DNA from: JACZWZ01 sp036478235
Lineage (GTDB): Bacteria; Actinomycetota; Acidimicrobiia; Spongiisociales; UBA11373
Assembly (NCBI GenBank): GCA_036478235.1
Contig: JAZGDZ010000097.1
Location: forward strand, 40,092 to 104,091
Reading direction: 5' to 3'
Length of the DNA stretch: 64,000 nucleotides
The first letter of the stretch is position 1, and every line of letters starts with the position of its first letter. A program made the position numbers and the translations under genes. Below, one piece after another: positions 17,162 through 25,778 of this stretch. The notes under the pieces are model-generated. The model saw nothing but the letters and a program-made list of their open reading frames with translations. It was not told the origin of the DNA and searched no databases.

Positions 17162-17195
17162 GGGCCCGGGTTTCCCCGCCGGAAGCGTCGCCGAT

Positions 17196-17216
17196 CTGAG
17201 TGATGGCATCACTCAG
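17196..17216. promoter_or_regulatory. perfect palindrome between DUF2867 gene and small membrane protein gene
   Basis: CTGAGTGATG and CATCACTCAG around a single G. It could be a terminator stem for the gene before it or an operator for the one starting at 17239. No T-run follows. Confidence 0.5.
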
Positions 17217-17238
17217 CAGGCTCCTAGCATCACCTCCG

Positions 17239-17595
17239 ATGCGTGGGGTGCACTCCAACTGGTTCTACGTCGCGGTCGTCACCAACGGCCTCGCCGGACT
17301 GTGGGGTCTGGGGCTGGTGGTGCTGAAGAAACCGGTCACCCCGATCTTTCACTGGGCGGCAGGAACGGCGGTGGTGGCGATGCTGCTCCAGGTCGGGTTC
17401 GGCCTGGTCCTGTACGCCCAGGGGGTCCGGCCCGGGGACGACTTCCACCTCTTCTACGGCTTCGTGATCCTGTTCACATTCACGTTCGCCTACATCTACC
17501 GGGCGCAGATCTCGAGGCGGCCGGCGCTGTCGTGGGGTCTGCTGCTGCTGTTCGTCATGGGGCTGGGGCTGCGCGCCTGGTCCAACGTCACCTAG
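17239..17595 (+). CDS. small integral membrane protein of unknown function
   Basis: 118 residues with four predicted hydrophobic helices, starting SNWFYVAVVTNGLAGLW and containing a conserved-looking HLFYGFVILFTFTFAYIYR. No signal peptide, no catalytic motif, family not recognised. The ATG at 17239 is chosen because the hydrophobic protein begins there; an earlier in-frame start would run through the palindrome. The repeat element at 17597 begins one base after its stop codon, and the gene could be co-transcribed with inhA through that element. Confidence 0.65.
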   Translation: MRGVHSNWFYVAVVTNGLAGLWGLGLVVLKKPVTPIFHWAAGTAVVAMLLQVGFGLVLYAQGVRPGDDFHLFYGFVILFTFTFAYIYRAQISRRPALSWGLLLLFVMGLGLRAWSNVT

Positions 17596-17596
17596 T

Positions 17597-17755
17597 GCCC
17601 TGTCCGGTAACGTTGCCGATGTTGAGGGCGAGGCAGGGGAGTCGTCTGGCAAGGACGCAGGACGAAGGCGCACTAGGCCGTGCGTCGAGGACGAGGACAC
17701 AGCCAGCGGCGTCACTGGACGTCCTGAACGCGGCGAACGTTGCTGGTCGGGGCAT
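17597..17755 (+). repeat. MITE-like element 1 with imperfect terminal inverted repeats
   Basis: 159 bp bounded by GCCCTGTCCGGTAACGTT on the left and AACGTTGCTGGTCGGGGC on the right, which pair at about 15 of 18 positions. The interior is highly similar to the element at 32641-32880 (shared blocks include GTTGAGGGCGAGGCAGGG, GAGGACGAGGAC and GTCACTGGACGTCCTGAACG), but it lacks about 80 bp present there. It encodes no protein. It ends 12 bp before the inhA start codon, so the inhA promoter is either inside it or upstream of it. Confidence 0.8.
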
Positions 17756-17767
17756 TGGGAGGGACTG

Positions 17768-18562
17768 GTGCTGCTAGAAGGCAAGCGTCTCGTTATCACC
17801 GGAGTGCTCACAGACGACTCCATTGCGTGGCACACCGCTCGGGTCGCCCTGGAGGAGGGCGCGGAGATAGTGCTGACCGGTTTCGGCCGGGGAATGCGGC
17901 TGACGAAGCGGGTGGCCGGCCGACTGCCGAGCACCCCGGACGTGATCGAGCTCGACATCAACGAGCCGGCTCACATGGAGGCGCTTGCCGCCGATCTCGA
18001 GGCCCGCTGGGGGGCGGTCGACGGCGCCGTGCACGCCATCGCCTTTGCGCCGGCCGACGCCCTCGGAGGCGCCTTCCTCGACACGCCCGCCGACAGCGCG
18101 GCGACCGCCTTCACCACCTCGGCGTTCTCCTACAAGACGCTGGCGGTCGGGCTGCTGCCTCTGATGCAGAAGGCCGGAGGCGGGTCGCTGGTAACCCTCG
18201 ACTTCGACAACACCCAGGCCTGGCCGGCATACGACTGGATGGGGGTCGCCAAGTCGGCGCTCGAGTCGGTGACCCGCTACCTGGCGCGGGATCTCGGGAA
18301 GCACAACATCAGGGTGAACGCGGTGTCGGCGGGGCCGCTGGGGACTGTCGCCGCCAAGAACATTCCCGGCTTTTCCCAGTTCCAGAACGTGTGGGCTGAA
18401 CGCGCTCCGCTGGGCTGGGACACGGGTGACCCGGATCCTGTGGCCCGGATGATCGCCGTGCTGTTGAGCGATTGGGCTTCCAAGACCTCCGGCGAGATAG
18501 TGCACGTCGACGGCGGTTTCCACGCCATCGCGGCAGGCACCCGACCTCCCGCCGAGGATTAG
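17768..18562 (+). CDS. inhA: enoyl-[ACP] reductase, InhA/FabI type
   Basis: NADH-dependent last step of each fatty acid elongation cycle. 264 residues, a FabI-class short-chain reductase. The cofactor motif is GVLTDDSIAWHTA. Catalytic Tyr155 and Lys162 are in YDWMGVAK, with the Y-x6-K spacing and surrounding KSALESVTRYLARDLG closest to mycobacterial InhA; Phe-rich LDFDN precedes them. The GTG at 17768 has GGGAGGG a few bases upstream, just outside the MITE-like element. In mycobacteria inhA is also followed by hemH. Whether the product serves general or very long chain synthesis cannot be told here. Confidence 0.9.
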   Translation: MLLEGKRLVITGVLTDDSIAWHTARVALEEGAEIVLTGFGRGMRLTKRVAGRLPSTPDVIELDINEPAHMEALAADLEARWGAVDGAVHAIAFAPADALGGAFLDTPADSAATAFTTSAFSYKTLAVGLLPLMQKAGGGSLVTLDFDNTQAWPAYDWMGVAKSALESVTRYLARDLGKHNIRVNAVSAGPLGTVAAKNIPGFSQFQNVWAERAPLGWDTGDPDPVARMIAVLLSDWASKTSGEIVHVDGGFHAIAAGTRPPAED

Positions 18563-18695
18563 GGCCAGACGTCTCCGACCAACACGAGAGGGCAACCGCG
18601 AAACGGGTGTCTCGTGACCCGCATCGGATGCCCAGGGCGTCGCTCCTTACTGCCATTCAACCCAAGGCCGACGGCTGTCCTAACTTGTGGTTTCC

Positions 18696-19730
18696 ATGAC
18701 TACCGATTCTCGACCCACAGGGGTACTACTGCTCCAGCTCGGGACACCCGATTCCACCAAAGTCTCCGACGTGCGCACCTACCTGAGGGAGTTTCTCTCC
18801 GATCCCCGTGTTCTCGACATGCCCGGACCTGCCCGGGCTCTCCTCCTCAACGTGGTGATCCTCCCCTTCCGCCCTCGGCGATCAGCCAAGCAGTACGAGA
18901 AGATCTGGACCGAGGAAGGCTCACCGTTGACCATCCACACCGACGCCCTCACCTCGAGAGTCCAGGAGATCCTCGGCGACAGTTATCGGGTGGTATACGG
19001 GATGCGCTACCAGAATCCACCGATCCGCCAGGCGGTCGATCATCTCATCGCCGATGGCTGTGACCGCATCGTCGTTCTTCCCCTCTTCCCTCAATATGCG
19101 TCGGCCTCGACTGGCTCCGCGCTCGAAAAAGCGCTCCAGGTGATCGGCGAGCGCTGGAATCTCCCGGACGTCGTCACCGTCGGAGCCTTTTACGACGAGG
19201 TCGGTTATCTGCGGGCAGTGGCCGAAGTAGCCCGGCCGTATCTGGAAGCTTTCCAGCCCGATCACGTCCTGCTCAGCTACCACGGGCTACCGGAAAAACA
19301 GGTCAAGAAGAGCGACTCGACCGGTGAGTGGTGTTTGGCCAGCGAATCCTGCTGTGATCGCATCACCGAGGCCAACCGGTTCTGCTACCGGGCACAGTGC
19401 TTCGCCACCACCCGTGGGTTGGCCGCCGAGTTGGAACTCCAGGCAGGCAAGTTCAGCACCACATTTCAGTCCCGTCTCGCCGGTCAGAAGTGGATCGAGC
19501 CCTACACGGATGTCGAGCTGCCCAAGCTCTACGAGTCCGGCGTGGGTCGTATTGCGGTGCTCACCCCGTCCTTCACCGCGGATTGTCTGGAGACATTGGA
19601 GGAGATCGGGATCCGGCTTCGAGCTCAGTGGGAGCAGCTCGGAGGTGAGGACTTTCTCGTCGTTCCCTGTGTCAACGCCGAGCGGGTCTGGGCTTCAGCT
19701 GCTGCCGACATGGTGCGTAAGGCCAGCTGA
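18696..19730 (+). CDS. hemH: ferrochelatase (protoporphyrin type)
   Basis: Inserts Fe(II) into protoporphyrin IX. 344 residues. N-terminal LLLQLGTPDS, then the SYHGLPEKQVKKSD motif with the catalytic His, and the EANRFCYRAQCFATTR stretch typical of classical HemH. Cysteines in WCLASESCC and CYRAQC could hold an iron-sulfur centre. It resembles classical protoporphyrin ferrochelatases more than the CpfC type of Firmicutes and most actinobacteria, which agrees with hemF downstream. ATG at 18696; a GTG at 18687 would add three residues. First gene of the haem cluster, 133 nt after inhA. Confidence 0.9.
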   Translation: MTTDSRPTGVLLLQLGTPDSTKVSDVRTYLREFLSDPRVLDMPGPARALLLNVVILPFRPRRSAKQYEKIWTEEGSPLTIHTDALTSRVQEILGDSYRVVYGMRYQNPPIRQAVDHLIADGCDRIVVLPLFPQYASASTGSALEKALQVIGERWNLPDVVTVGAFYDEVGYLRAVAEVARPYLEAFQPDHVLLSYHGLPEKQVKKSDSTGEWCLASESCCDRITEANRFCYRAQCFATTRGLAAELELQAGKFSTTFQSRLAGQKWIEPYTDVELPKLYESGVGRIAVLTPSFTADCLETLEEIGIRLRAQWEQLGGEDFLVVPCVNAERVWASAAADMVRKAS

Positions 19731-19809
19731 TCGAGTCAGGGAACTCGCACGAGATGTCGCCCTCTGAGGAAAGTCAGTCCGTCAGGACGGGGACCGATGG
19801 GTCGGCGCG

Positions 19810-20721
19810 ATGGGCAGAGTATCGGTGGAAGATGACAAGGTGAATCAGGCTCAAGTCGAGGAGTCATATCGACGCTTGCAACAACGGTTCTGTGAGGCCG
19901 TGGAGACCGTCGACGGGAGGTCGGTTTTCGGCTCGGACCCGTGGGAGCGGCCGGGTGGTGGCGGCGGGCTGACCCGGATAATCAGCGGAGAGGGTCACAT
20001 CGAGAAGGCGGCGGTGAACTTCTCGGCTGTGGCAGGTGCAACCCCGGCCGGTCTCTCGGAGCGGATGGCGGTGGAAGGCAGCGAGTTCTATGCCGCGGGG
20101 GTGTCGATCATCGTCCATCCCAAGAACCCACACGCACCCACATTCCACGCCAATCTCCGCTTCTTCGAGACCGACACCGGATCGGCCTGGTTCGGTGGAG
20201 GAGCCGACCTCACTCCCTATTACCTGTATGAAGATGACGCCCGCCACTTTCATCGCGTGCTCAAAGAGGCTTGCGATGCCCATGATGTTGCCGACTATCG
20301 GGCATGGAAAAAGGCCTGCGACGAGTACTTCTATCTCCCAAACCGCAACGAGGCCCGTGGCGCCGGCGGCCTGTTCTTCGATCACCTCACCGATCGTCTC
20401 GAGGACGTATGGGCATTCCAAACAGATCTCGGGGAACGCCTGATCGAGGCCTATATCCCGATCTTGGAACGTCGGATCGAAGTGCCATATGGGGAATCGG
20501 AGACGATCTGGCATGAGATCCGGAGGGGTCGCTACGCCGAGTTCAACCTGGTGTTCGACCGTGGCACCCGGTTCGGGCTGGAGACGTCGGGTCGGGTCGA
20601 GGCGATCCTCGCCTCGTTACCGCCCCGGGCTCGCTGGGTCTACGACCACCATCCGGAGCCACACAGCCCTGAAGCCACGCTGCTCGACATGGTCACCTCC
20701 CAACCCCGCGACTGGGTCTGA
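19810..20721 (+). CDS. hemF: oxygen-dependent coproporphyrinogen III oxidase
   Basis: Oxidatively decarboxylates coproporphyrinogen III to protoporphyrinogen IX using O2. 303 residues, matching HemF along its whole length: GGGGLTRIISGEGHIEKAAV, then SIIVHPKNPHAPTFHANLRF, WFGGGADLTPYY, DEYFYLPNRNEARGAGGLFF, and RRGRYAEFNLVFDRGTRFGL near the C-terminus, ending in DWV. The catalytic His and Asp/Arg positions of these blocks are present. ATG at 19810. HemF is the protoporphyrin branch enzyme and is not usual in actinobacteria, most of which use the coproporphyrin branch. Confidence 0.95.
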   Translation: MGRVSVEDDKVNQAQVEESYRRLQQRFCEAVETVDGRSVFGSDPWERPGGGGGLTRIISGEGHIEKAAVNFSAVAGATPAGLSERMAVEGSEFYAAGVSIIVHPKNPHAPTFHANLRFFETDTGSAWFGGGADLTPYYLYEDDARHFHRVLKEACDAHDVADYRAWKKACDEYFYLPNRNEARGAGGLFFDHLTDRLEDVWAFQTDLGERLIEAYIPILERRIEVPYGESETIWHEIRRGRYAEFNLVFDRGTRFGLETSGRVEAILASLPPRARWVYDHHPEPHSPEATLLDMVTSQPRDWV

Positions 20722-20791
20722 AAGAAGGTCCGGCTCGCATCTTGCCGACTCCGCGTCGGAGGGTCAGCCCGATACGCTTGTGTCTTAGCAA

Positions 20792-21961
20792 ATGGGTCTG
20801 ATTCACTTGGATGTTTCGACGGCCAGCTTTGCCTATCCACAGCACAGTGGTGAGGTTCGCGCCGAGCTGGCGAAGCTGCTGACCAGGGCCGGCACCCTCG
20901 ATAACGGCTTCGTCCTTTCCACATGTCTTCGCCTCGAAGTTACGGTTTCCGGCCTTCGACCCGAGCTCGACACCGCGTTAGAGGTGCTCTTCGGCGATCT
21001 CCCCGATGACATCCAACCCCAGATCCGCCAGGGTGATCGAGCCGTCACCCACTTGTTCCGGGTCGCGGCAGGTCTCGAATCGCCCGTCCTCGGCGAACAG
21101 GAGATCCTGACCCAGTTCCGCCGGGCGGTTCTCGAGGCCGAAGAGGCAGGGGCGATAGGGGGTCTGTTCTCCCATCTCCTCGAGATGGCGGTGTCGGTGG
21201 GAAGACAGACCCGGGACTTGCTTCCCGGCTCGCCTCACAACTCCATGGCGGCTGTCGTCGCTCAGGCCCTTGGGTCCGCCAGCCGGGTGGCGGTGCTCGG
21301 CTCGGGGATCATGGCCACCGCGGTTGCCGAAGGTCTTCTCCAGCTTCCGGTGCCACCCCATGTCACGGTTGTGGCTCGTCATCCCGAGAAGGTGGCGCTG
21401 AGAGAGGGACTGGAGGTATGGGCTTTCGAGCGAGCCGCCGAGGCCTTGAGCACGTTCCCTGCCGTGGTCTCGGCAACCTCGGCCAAGCGACGTCTCGTCG
21501 ACGACAAAACCATGGCGGCCGCGGTATCCGACAGAGATGCTCCGCTCACCCTGGTCGACATGGCCATGCCGCCCGACTTCAGGCCTCCAGAAGCCGTCGC
21601 CATCACATATATCGATATCGACAACCTGGCCCGAATGGCTGACCGCCGCCCCCGGGCCGGAGAGGCGGACAGCTATGTGGAAACGGCTGCCAGCGACGCC
21701 TACCGTCAGTACAGGGACCACCACACGGTCGGTCCGTTGATCGGGGAGTTGATGCGCACCGCCGACGACATCGTTGACCGCACCGTCGATCGGTTTGCAG
21801 GACGGCTCGGTAGCGGTAATGACGAGGCGGTGTTGCGACAGGCGGCCCACACTGTTGCTCGGACCCTTCTGGCCGGACCGGTCTCCTACGTGAAGCAGGT
21901 CGAACGGGCGCCGGAGGTCGTCGATGTCATCGCTGAAGCCTTCGGCGTCGACGATGAGTGA
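20792..21961 (+). CDS. hemA: glutamyl-tRNA reductase
   Basis: First committed step of C5-pathway tetrapyrrole synthesis. 389 residues. Catalytic Cys45 in VLSTCLRLEV (usually STCNRxE; here Leu replaces Asn). The GLESPVLGEQEILTQFRRA motif and the NADPH-binding VAVLGSGIMATAVAEGL are present. The C-terminal dimerisation domain is somewhat short. ATG at 20792, 70 nt after hemF. Its stop overlaps the hemC start by 8 nt, so hemA to hemN form one tightly coupled run. Confidence 0.92.
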   Translation: MGLIHLDVSTASFAYPQHSGEVRAELAKLLTRAGTLDNGFVLSTCLRLEVTVSGLRPELDTALEVLFGDLPDDIQPQIRQGDRAVTHLFRVAAGLESPVLGEQEILTQFRRAVLEAEEAGAIGGLFSHLLEMAVSVGRQTRDLLPGSPHNSMAAVVAQALGSASRVAVLGSGIMATAVAEGLLQLPVPPHVTVVARHPEKVALREGLEVWAFERAAEALSTFPAVVSATSAKRRLVDDKTMAAAVSDRDAPLTLVDMAMPPDFRPPEAVAITYIDIDNLARMADRRPRAGEADSYVETAASDAYRQYRDHHTVGPLIGELMRTADDIVDRTVDRFAGRLGSGNDEAVLRQAAHTVARTLLAGPVSYVKQVERAPEVVDVIAEAFGVDDE

Positions 21962-22811
21962 CCTGAGGATCGCCACCCGAAGGTCCCGGTTAGCGATATC
22001 CCAGGCAGAGTGGGTTGCATCGGCCATATCCGAAGCCCACCCCGGTCTCGAAGTGTCTCTGGTCGAAGTGAGCACGACCGGCGACGATGATCGAACTTCT
22101 CGTGTGACGGTCCTCTCCGAGGTGGGGGCGTTTGTCCGCGCCGTCCAGCAGGCAGTCCTCGAGGGGAGAGCCGACCTGGCGGTTCACTCCTGCAAGGACC
22201 TCCCGGTGGAGGGGCCTCCGGATCTGGCCGCGGTCTATCCGCGGCGTGAGGAGCCGTGGGACGTCCTATGCGGACAGGATCTCGATTCGCTCCCATCCGG
22301 AGCGCGGGTAGGTACCGGCAGCCCTCGGCGCGCAGCTCAGATGGCGAGGTTGCGCCCCGACGTTGAGATCAAAAGCGTTCGAGGCAATGTCGACACCAGG
22401 CTGGGAAGGGTGAGCTCGGGCGAGTTCGACGCCGTGATTCTGGCCGAAGCGGGTCTGCGCCGGCTGGGCCGCGAGGCCGAGATCGGTTACCGCTTCGATC
22501 TCGAGGAGATGGTCCCGGCGCCGGCTCAGGCGGCCCTGGCCGTGGAGGCCAAGGTTCGAAGTCCGGCGGCTGAGATGGCTCTGAGCATCGACGACCCCGC
22601 TACCAGGCGCACCGTCGAAGCGGAGCGGGCCCTGCTTGCCAACACCCGTGCCGGATGTCGTTCGGCCCTGGGGGCTCTCGGATCACTCGACGGGTCGAAG
22701 ATTCGGCTGACCGGTTTCGTCCAGGATGAGCGTGGGGCTCGTTACGGAGAGGCCGAAGCCACCGAGCCCGACGCTGTGGCTCGCCATCTGCAATCTGTCC
22801 TGGGCCTGTGA
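21954..22811 (+). CDS. hemC: hydroxymethylbilane synthase (porphobilinogen deaminase)
   Basis: Polymerises four porphobilinogens. 285 residues, shorter than the usual 310. N-terminal LRIATRRSRLAISQAE, the VHSCKDLP motif (normally HS[LM]KD) and VGTGSPRRAAQ with substrate-binding arginines are present. The dipyrromethane cofactor Cys is in RAGCRSALGALG. ATG at 21954 is chosen since the conserved LRIATR begins two residues later. It overlaps hemA by 8 nt and hemD by 4 nt (GTGA). Confidence 0.9.
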   Translation: MSDLRIATRRSRLAISQAEWVASAISEAHPGLEVSLVEVSTTGDDDRTSRVTVLSEVGAFVRAVQQAVLEGRADLAVHSCKDLPVEGPPDLAAVYPRREEPWDVLCGQDLDSLPSGARVGTGSPRRAAQMARLRPDVEIKSVRGNVDTRLGRVSSGEFDAVILAEAGLRRLGREAEIGYRFDLEEMVPAPAQAALAVEAKVRSPAAEMALSIDDPATRRTVEAERALLANTRAGCRSALGALGSLDGSKIRLTGFVQDERGARYGEAEATEPDAVARHLQSVLGL

Positions 22812-23506
22812 TCGTGAGCCGGGTTGCCGTAACCACCACGCCTGACCGGGCCTCGACCATCGGGGAGACGCTGGTCGCCCATCAACTGGAGCCGGTCATC
22901 CTCCCTTGTATTGAGGTGATCGCAGCTCCAGAAAGTGTTCTGGATGAGGTTCGGACGATATCGGCAGATGCCGATTGGATCGTGGTCACGTCGTCGAGAG
23001 CGGTACAACTCGTATGGTCGTCGGGTGGGATGCTGGATGTTCCAGTGGCCGCCGTCGGCGCCTCGACGGCCGCTGCGGTCGAAGCTGCCGGGGGAAGCGT
23101 GGAGATGGCCGGCCACTCTGGCGCCGACGCGCTGACAGCAAGGTTGACGTCGATGGTGGTGGGAAGATCTGTTGTCTTCCCCCATGCGGTCGGAGCAGAC
23201 CTCTCCACCATCGAGAGTTTGGAGAAGGCAGGCGCTCGCGTCATGGCAATACCGGTCTATGAGACCCGCCCCATCGCCCCCGGTCTCGACCTCGTGGACG
23301 TCGTTATCTTCGGGTCCCCATCGGTGATAACAGGGTGGTGTCGATCCCGCGAGCTCGACGACCTGGTGCTGGCCGTCATCGGGGAGACGACGGAACGGGC
23401 GCTGGCCGAAAACGGTTATCAGGCTCATGTGATCCCGGATCGCCCCGATTACGAAGCCCTCGTCACCGCCCTCGATGGTTATTTGAGAGAGAGGAGTCTG
23501 GCGTGA
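22808..23506 (+). CDS. hemD: uroporphyrinogen-III synthase
   Basis: Closes hydroxymethylbilane with inversion of ring D. 232 residues of the poorly conserved HemD family. Recognisable are IVVTSSRAVQLVW, VAAVGASTAAAVEAAGG, and VVIFGSPSVITGW. The position between hemC and hemB supports the call strongly. GTG start at 22808 overlaps the hemC stop; the stop overlaps the hemB GTG. Confidence 0.88.
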   Translation: MIVSRVAVTTTPDRASTIGETLVAHQLEPVILPCIEVIAAPESVLDEVRTISADADWIVVTSSRAVQLVWSSGGMLDVPVAAVGASTAAAVEAAGGSVEMAGHSGADALTARLTSMVVGRSVVFPHAVGADLSTIESLEKAGARVMAIPVYETRPIAPGLDLVDVVIFGSPSVITGWCRSRELDDLVLAVIGETTERALAENGYQAHVIPDRPDYEALVTALDGYLRERSLA

Positions 23507-24483
23507 GCGAATTTCCCGCAACACGGAACCGGCGGCTGCGACGGACTGCCGCCCTCCGCCGGCTGGTAGCAGAGACTCGGCTCCATCCTGCCTCGTTTGT
23601 CCTTCCGCTGTTTGTGATGCCGGGGCGTGGCGTGGCCAATCCCATTGGCTCCATGCCCGGTCACTCCCAGTTGTCGGTTGACGAGTTGACACCGGTGGTC
23701 AAGGAGGCGGCGTCGGCAGGTGTAGGCGGTGTCATCCTCTTCGGGATTCCCTCCTCGAAGGACGAGATCGGCTCGGGAGCTTGGGATTCGACGGGTCCGG
23801 TCCCGACCGCCATCCGGGCGATCAAGGACCAGGTCGGAGACATGACGGTTTGGGCCGATGTATGCCTCTGTGAATACACCAGCCACGGGCATTGTGGTGT
23901 CCTCGACGGCGAGATGGTGGACAACGACAAGACCCTTCCTCTGCTGGCTCAGGCCGCAGTGGTATACGCCGACTCGGGAGCCGACGTCATAGCTCCCTCG
24001 GACATGATGGACGGGCGGGTGGCTGCGATCAGATCTGCACTCGACTCCGGTGGTCATCACGAGCTTGCCATGTGCTCATATTCGGCAAAGTACGCCAGTG
24101 CCTATTACGGCCCCTTCCGGGAGGCAGCCGAATCGGCGCCTGCCTTCGGAGACCGCCGTACCCACCAGATGGACCCGCCCAATGTACGTGAGGCGCTGGT
24201 CGAGGTGACCCTCGATCTGGCGGAGGGCGCCGACATGGTCATGGTGAAGCCGGCTGGGCCCTACCTCGACGTGATTTCCGCGGTGCGGGCACGCACCAAC
24301 GTTCCGGTAGCTGCATATCAGGTGTCGGGCGAGTACTCGATGATCGAGGCGGCAGCGCAGAACGGATGGGTCGACGGGGAGCGGGTCATGCTGGAATCGC
24401 TCACCTCCATTGCCCGGGCCGGAGCCTCGATCACTCTCACCTATTTCGCCACGCGAGCTGCTCGCGCGCTTTCCGCATCTTGA
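23503..24483 (+). CDS. hemB: delta-aminolevulinic acid dehydratase (porphobilinogen synthase)
   Basis: Condenses two 5-aminolevulinates to porphobilinogen. 326 residues. The two Schiff-base lysines are in MCSYSAKYASAYYGPFRE and DMVMVKPAGPYLD. The metal site reads DVCLCEYTSHGHCG, with three Cys, so it is the zinc-dependent class. RRLRRTAALRRLVAETRL at the N-terminus is the typical arm. The GTG at 23503 overlaps the hemD stop; the TGA overlaps the TTG of hemL. Confidence 0.95.
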   Translation: MSEFPATRNRRLRRTAALRRLVAETRLHPASFVLPLFVMPGRGVANPIGSMPGHSQLSVDELTPVVKEAASAGVGGVILFGIPSSKDEIGSGAWDSTGPVPTAIRAIKDQVGDMTVWADVCLCEYTSHGHCGVLDGEMVDNDKTLPLLAQAAVVYADSGADVIAPSDMMDGRVAAIRSALDSGGHHELAMCSYSAKYASAYYGPFREAAESAPAFGDRRTHQMDPPNVREALVEVTLDLAEGADMVMVKPAGPYLDVISAVRARTNVPVAAYQVSGEYSMIEAAAQNGWVDGERVMLESLTSIARAGASITLTYFATRAARALSAS

Positions 24484-25778
24484 GCGCGGTCCCGCCCCAG
24501 GAGAGCTCTGAATCCACCCGCTGGTTTGAGCGGGCCGTGAAGGTGATGCCGGGAGGAGTCAACTCTCCGGTCCGCGCCTTCAAAGCCGTCGGAGGCACTC
24601 CTCCCTTCGTCGCCTCCGCCTCGGGCCCCCACCTCACCACGGTCGACGGCGAGATCCTGGTCGACTTCATCGCCTCGTGGGGGGCGCTGATCCTGGGACA
24701 TGCCGAGCCTTCGATCATCGCCGCGGTCGAGGAAGCAACTCGCAGGGGGACCTCCTTTGGGGTGCCCACTACCCAGGAGGTTGAGCTGGCCGAGCTCATC
24801 ACCGAGCTGGTGCCCTCTATCGAGGTGATGAGAATGGTGAATTCCGGCACCGAGGCCACGGCCTCGGCCATCCGGGTCGCCCGGAGCGCGATCGGCAAGC
24901 CTGGGATCGTCAAGTTCGAGGGTTGCTATCACGGTCACGCCGACGCCTTTCTGGTCAAGGCCGGGAGTGGCGCCGCCACCATGGGTGAGCCCGACAGCCC
25001 GGGCGTACCTGCGGCCACGGTGGCGGACACCTATCTGGCGCGATTCAACGATCTCGAGTCGGTGGAGCAAGCCCTCGGTCAGGGCACGGCGGCGGCCGTC
25101 ATCGTGGAACCGGTGGCGGGGAACATGGGTGTGGTGCCACCAGTTCCGGGATTTCTCCAGGGGCTGCGCGATCTCTGCGATAAACACGGGGCACTCCTCA
25201 TTTTCGATGAGGTGATGACCGGCTTCCGGGTCGCCCGTGGTGGCGCCCAGGAGCGATATGGCGTCACACCCGATCTGACCTGTCTGGGCAAGGTGGTGGC
25301 CGGGGGAACACCAGCTGCGGTTTACGGCGGCCGGGCCGACCTCATGAGGAGTGTCGCCCCGGACGGCCCGGTGTATCAGGCAGGGACACTGGCGGGCAAC
25401 CCGCTGGCGGTGGCCGCCGGGCTCGCCACGCTGCGCCACATCGTGGAGGATCCGGGGCTCTACGACGATCTGGAGGTGATGGGGGCCAATCTGGAGGCCA
25501 GACTCACCCAGGCGATGAAGAAGAACAATGTCGCCGGGTGCGTGCAGCGGGCCGGGGCGATGCTGACCGTTTTCTTCGGTCCTGGGGAGGTTCACTCGTG
25601 GGACGAGGCGAGCACCGGCGATCGTGGCCGGTTTGGACGGTTCTTCCATGCCGCCTACCGGGGCGGGGTCCTCCTCCCACCGTCCCCGTTCGAGGCGCTG
25701 TTCCTGATGAAAGCCCACGATTCCGTCATTGGGCACGCCGCTGAAGTGTTGGTGGCGGCGATCGGAGAGGCGGGATGA
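24480..25778 (+). CDS. hemL: glutamate-1-semialdehyde 2,1-aminomutase
   Basis: PLP enzyme that makes 5-aminolevulinate. 432 residues. KVMPGGVNSPVRAFK opens the conserved part; MVNSGTEATASAIRVAR and FEGCYHGHADAFLVKAGSG follow; FDEVMTGFRVA binds PLP and the Schiff-base Lys is in LTCLGKVVAGGTPAAVYGG. The best start is TTG at 24480, overlapping the hemB stop as TTGA, because no ATG or GTG lies between it and the conserved region. ATGA overlap with hemE. Confidence 0.95.
   Translation: MSAVPPQESSESTRWFERAVKVMPGGVNSPVRAFKAVGGTPPFVASASGPHLTTVDGEILVDFIASWGALILGHAEPSIIAAVEEATRRGTSFGVPTTQEVELAELITELVPSIEVMRMVNSGTEATASAIRVARSAIGKPGIVKFEGCYHGHADAFLVKAGSGAATMGEPDSPGVPAATVADTYLARFNDLESVEQALGQGTAAAVIVEPVAGNMGVVPPVPGFLQGLRDLCDKHGALLIFDEVMTGFRVARGGAQERYGVTPDLTCLGKVVAGGTPAAVYGGRADLMRSVAPDGPVYQAGTLAGNPLAVAAGLATLRHIVEDPGLYDDLEVMGANLEARLTQAMKKNNVAGCVQRAGAMLTVFFGPGEVHSWDEASTGDRGRFGRFFHAAYRGGVLLPPSPFEALFLMKAHDSVIGHAAEVLVAAIGEAG

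Noticed and set aside
17230..17961. Minus-strand frame across the MITE-like element
   Set aside because: Overlaps two real plus-strand genes, and the similarity to a frame at 32.6 kb comes from the repeat itself.
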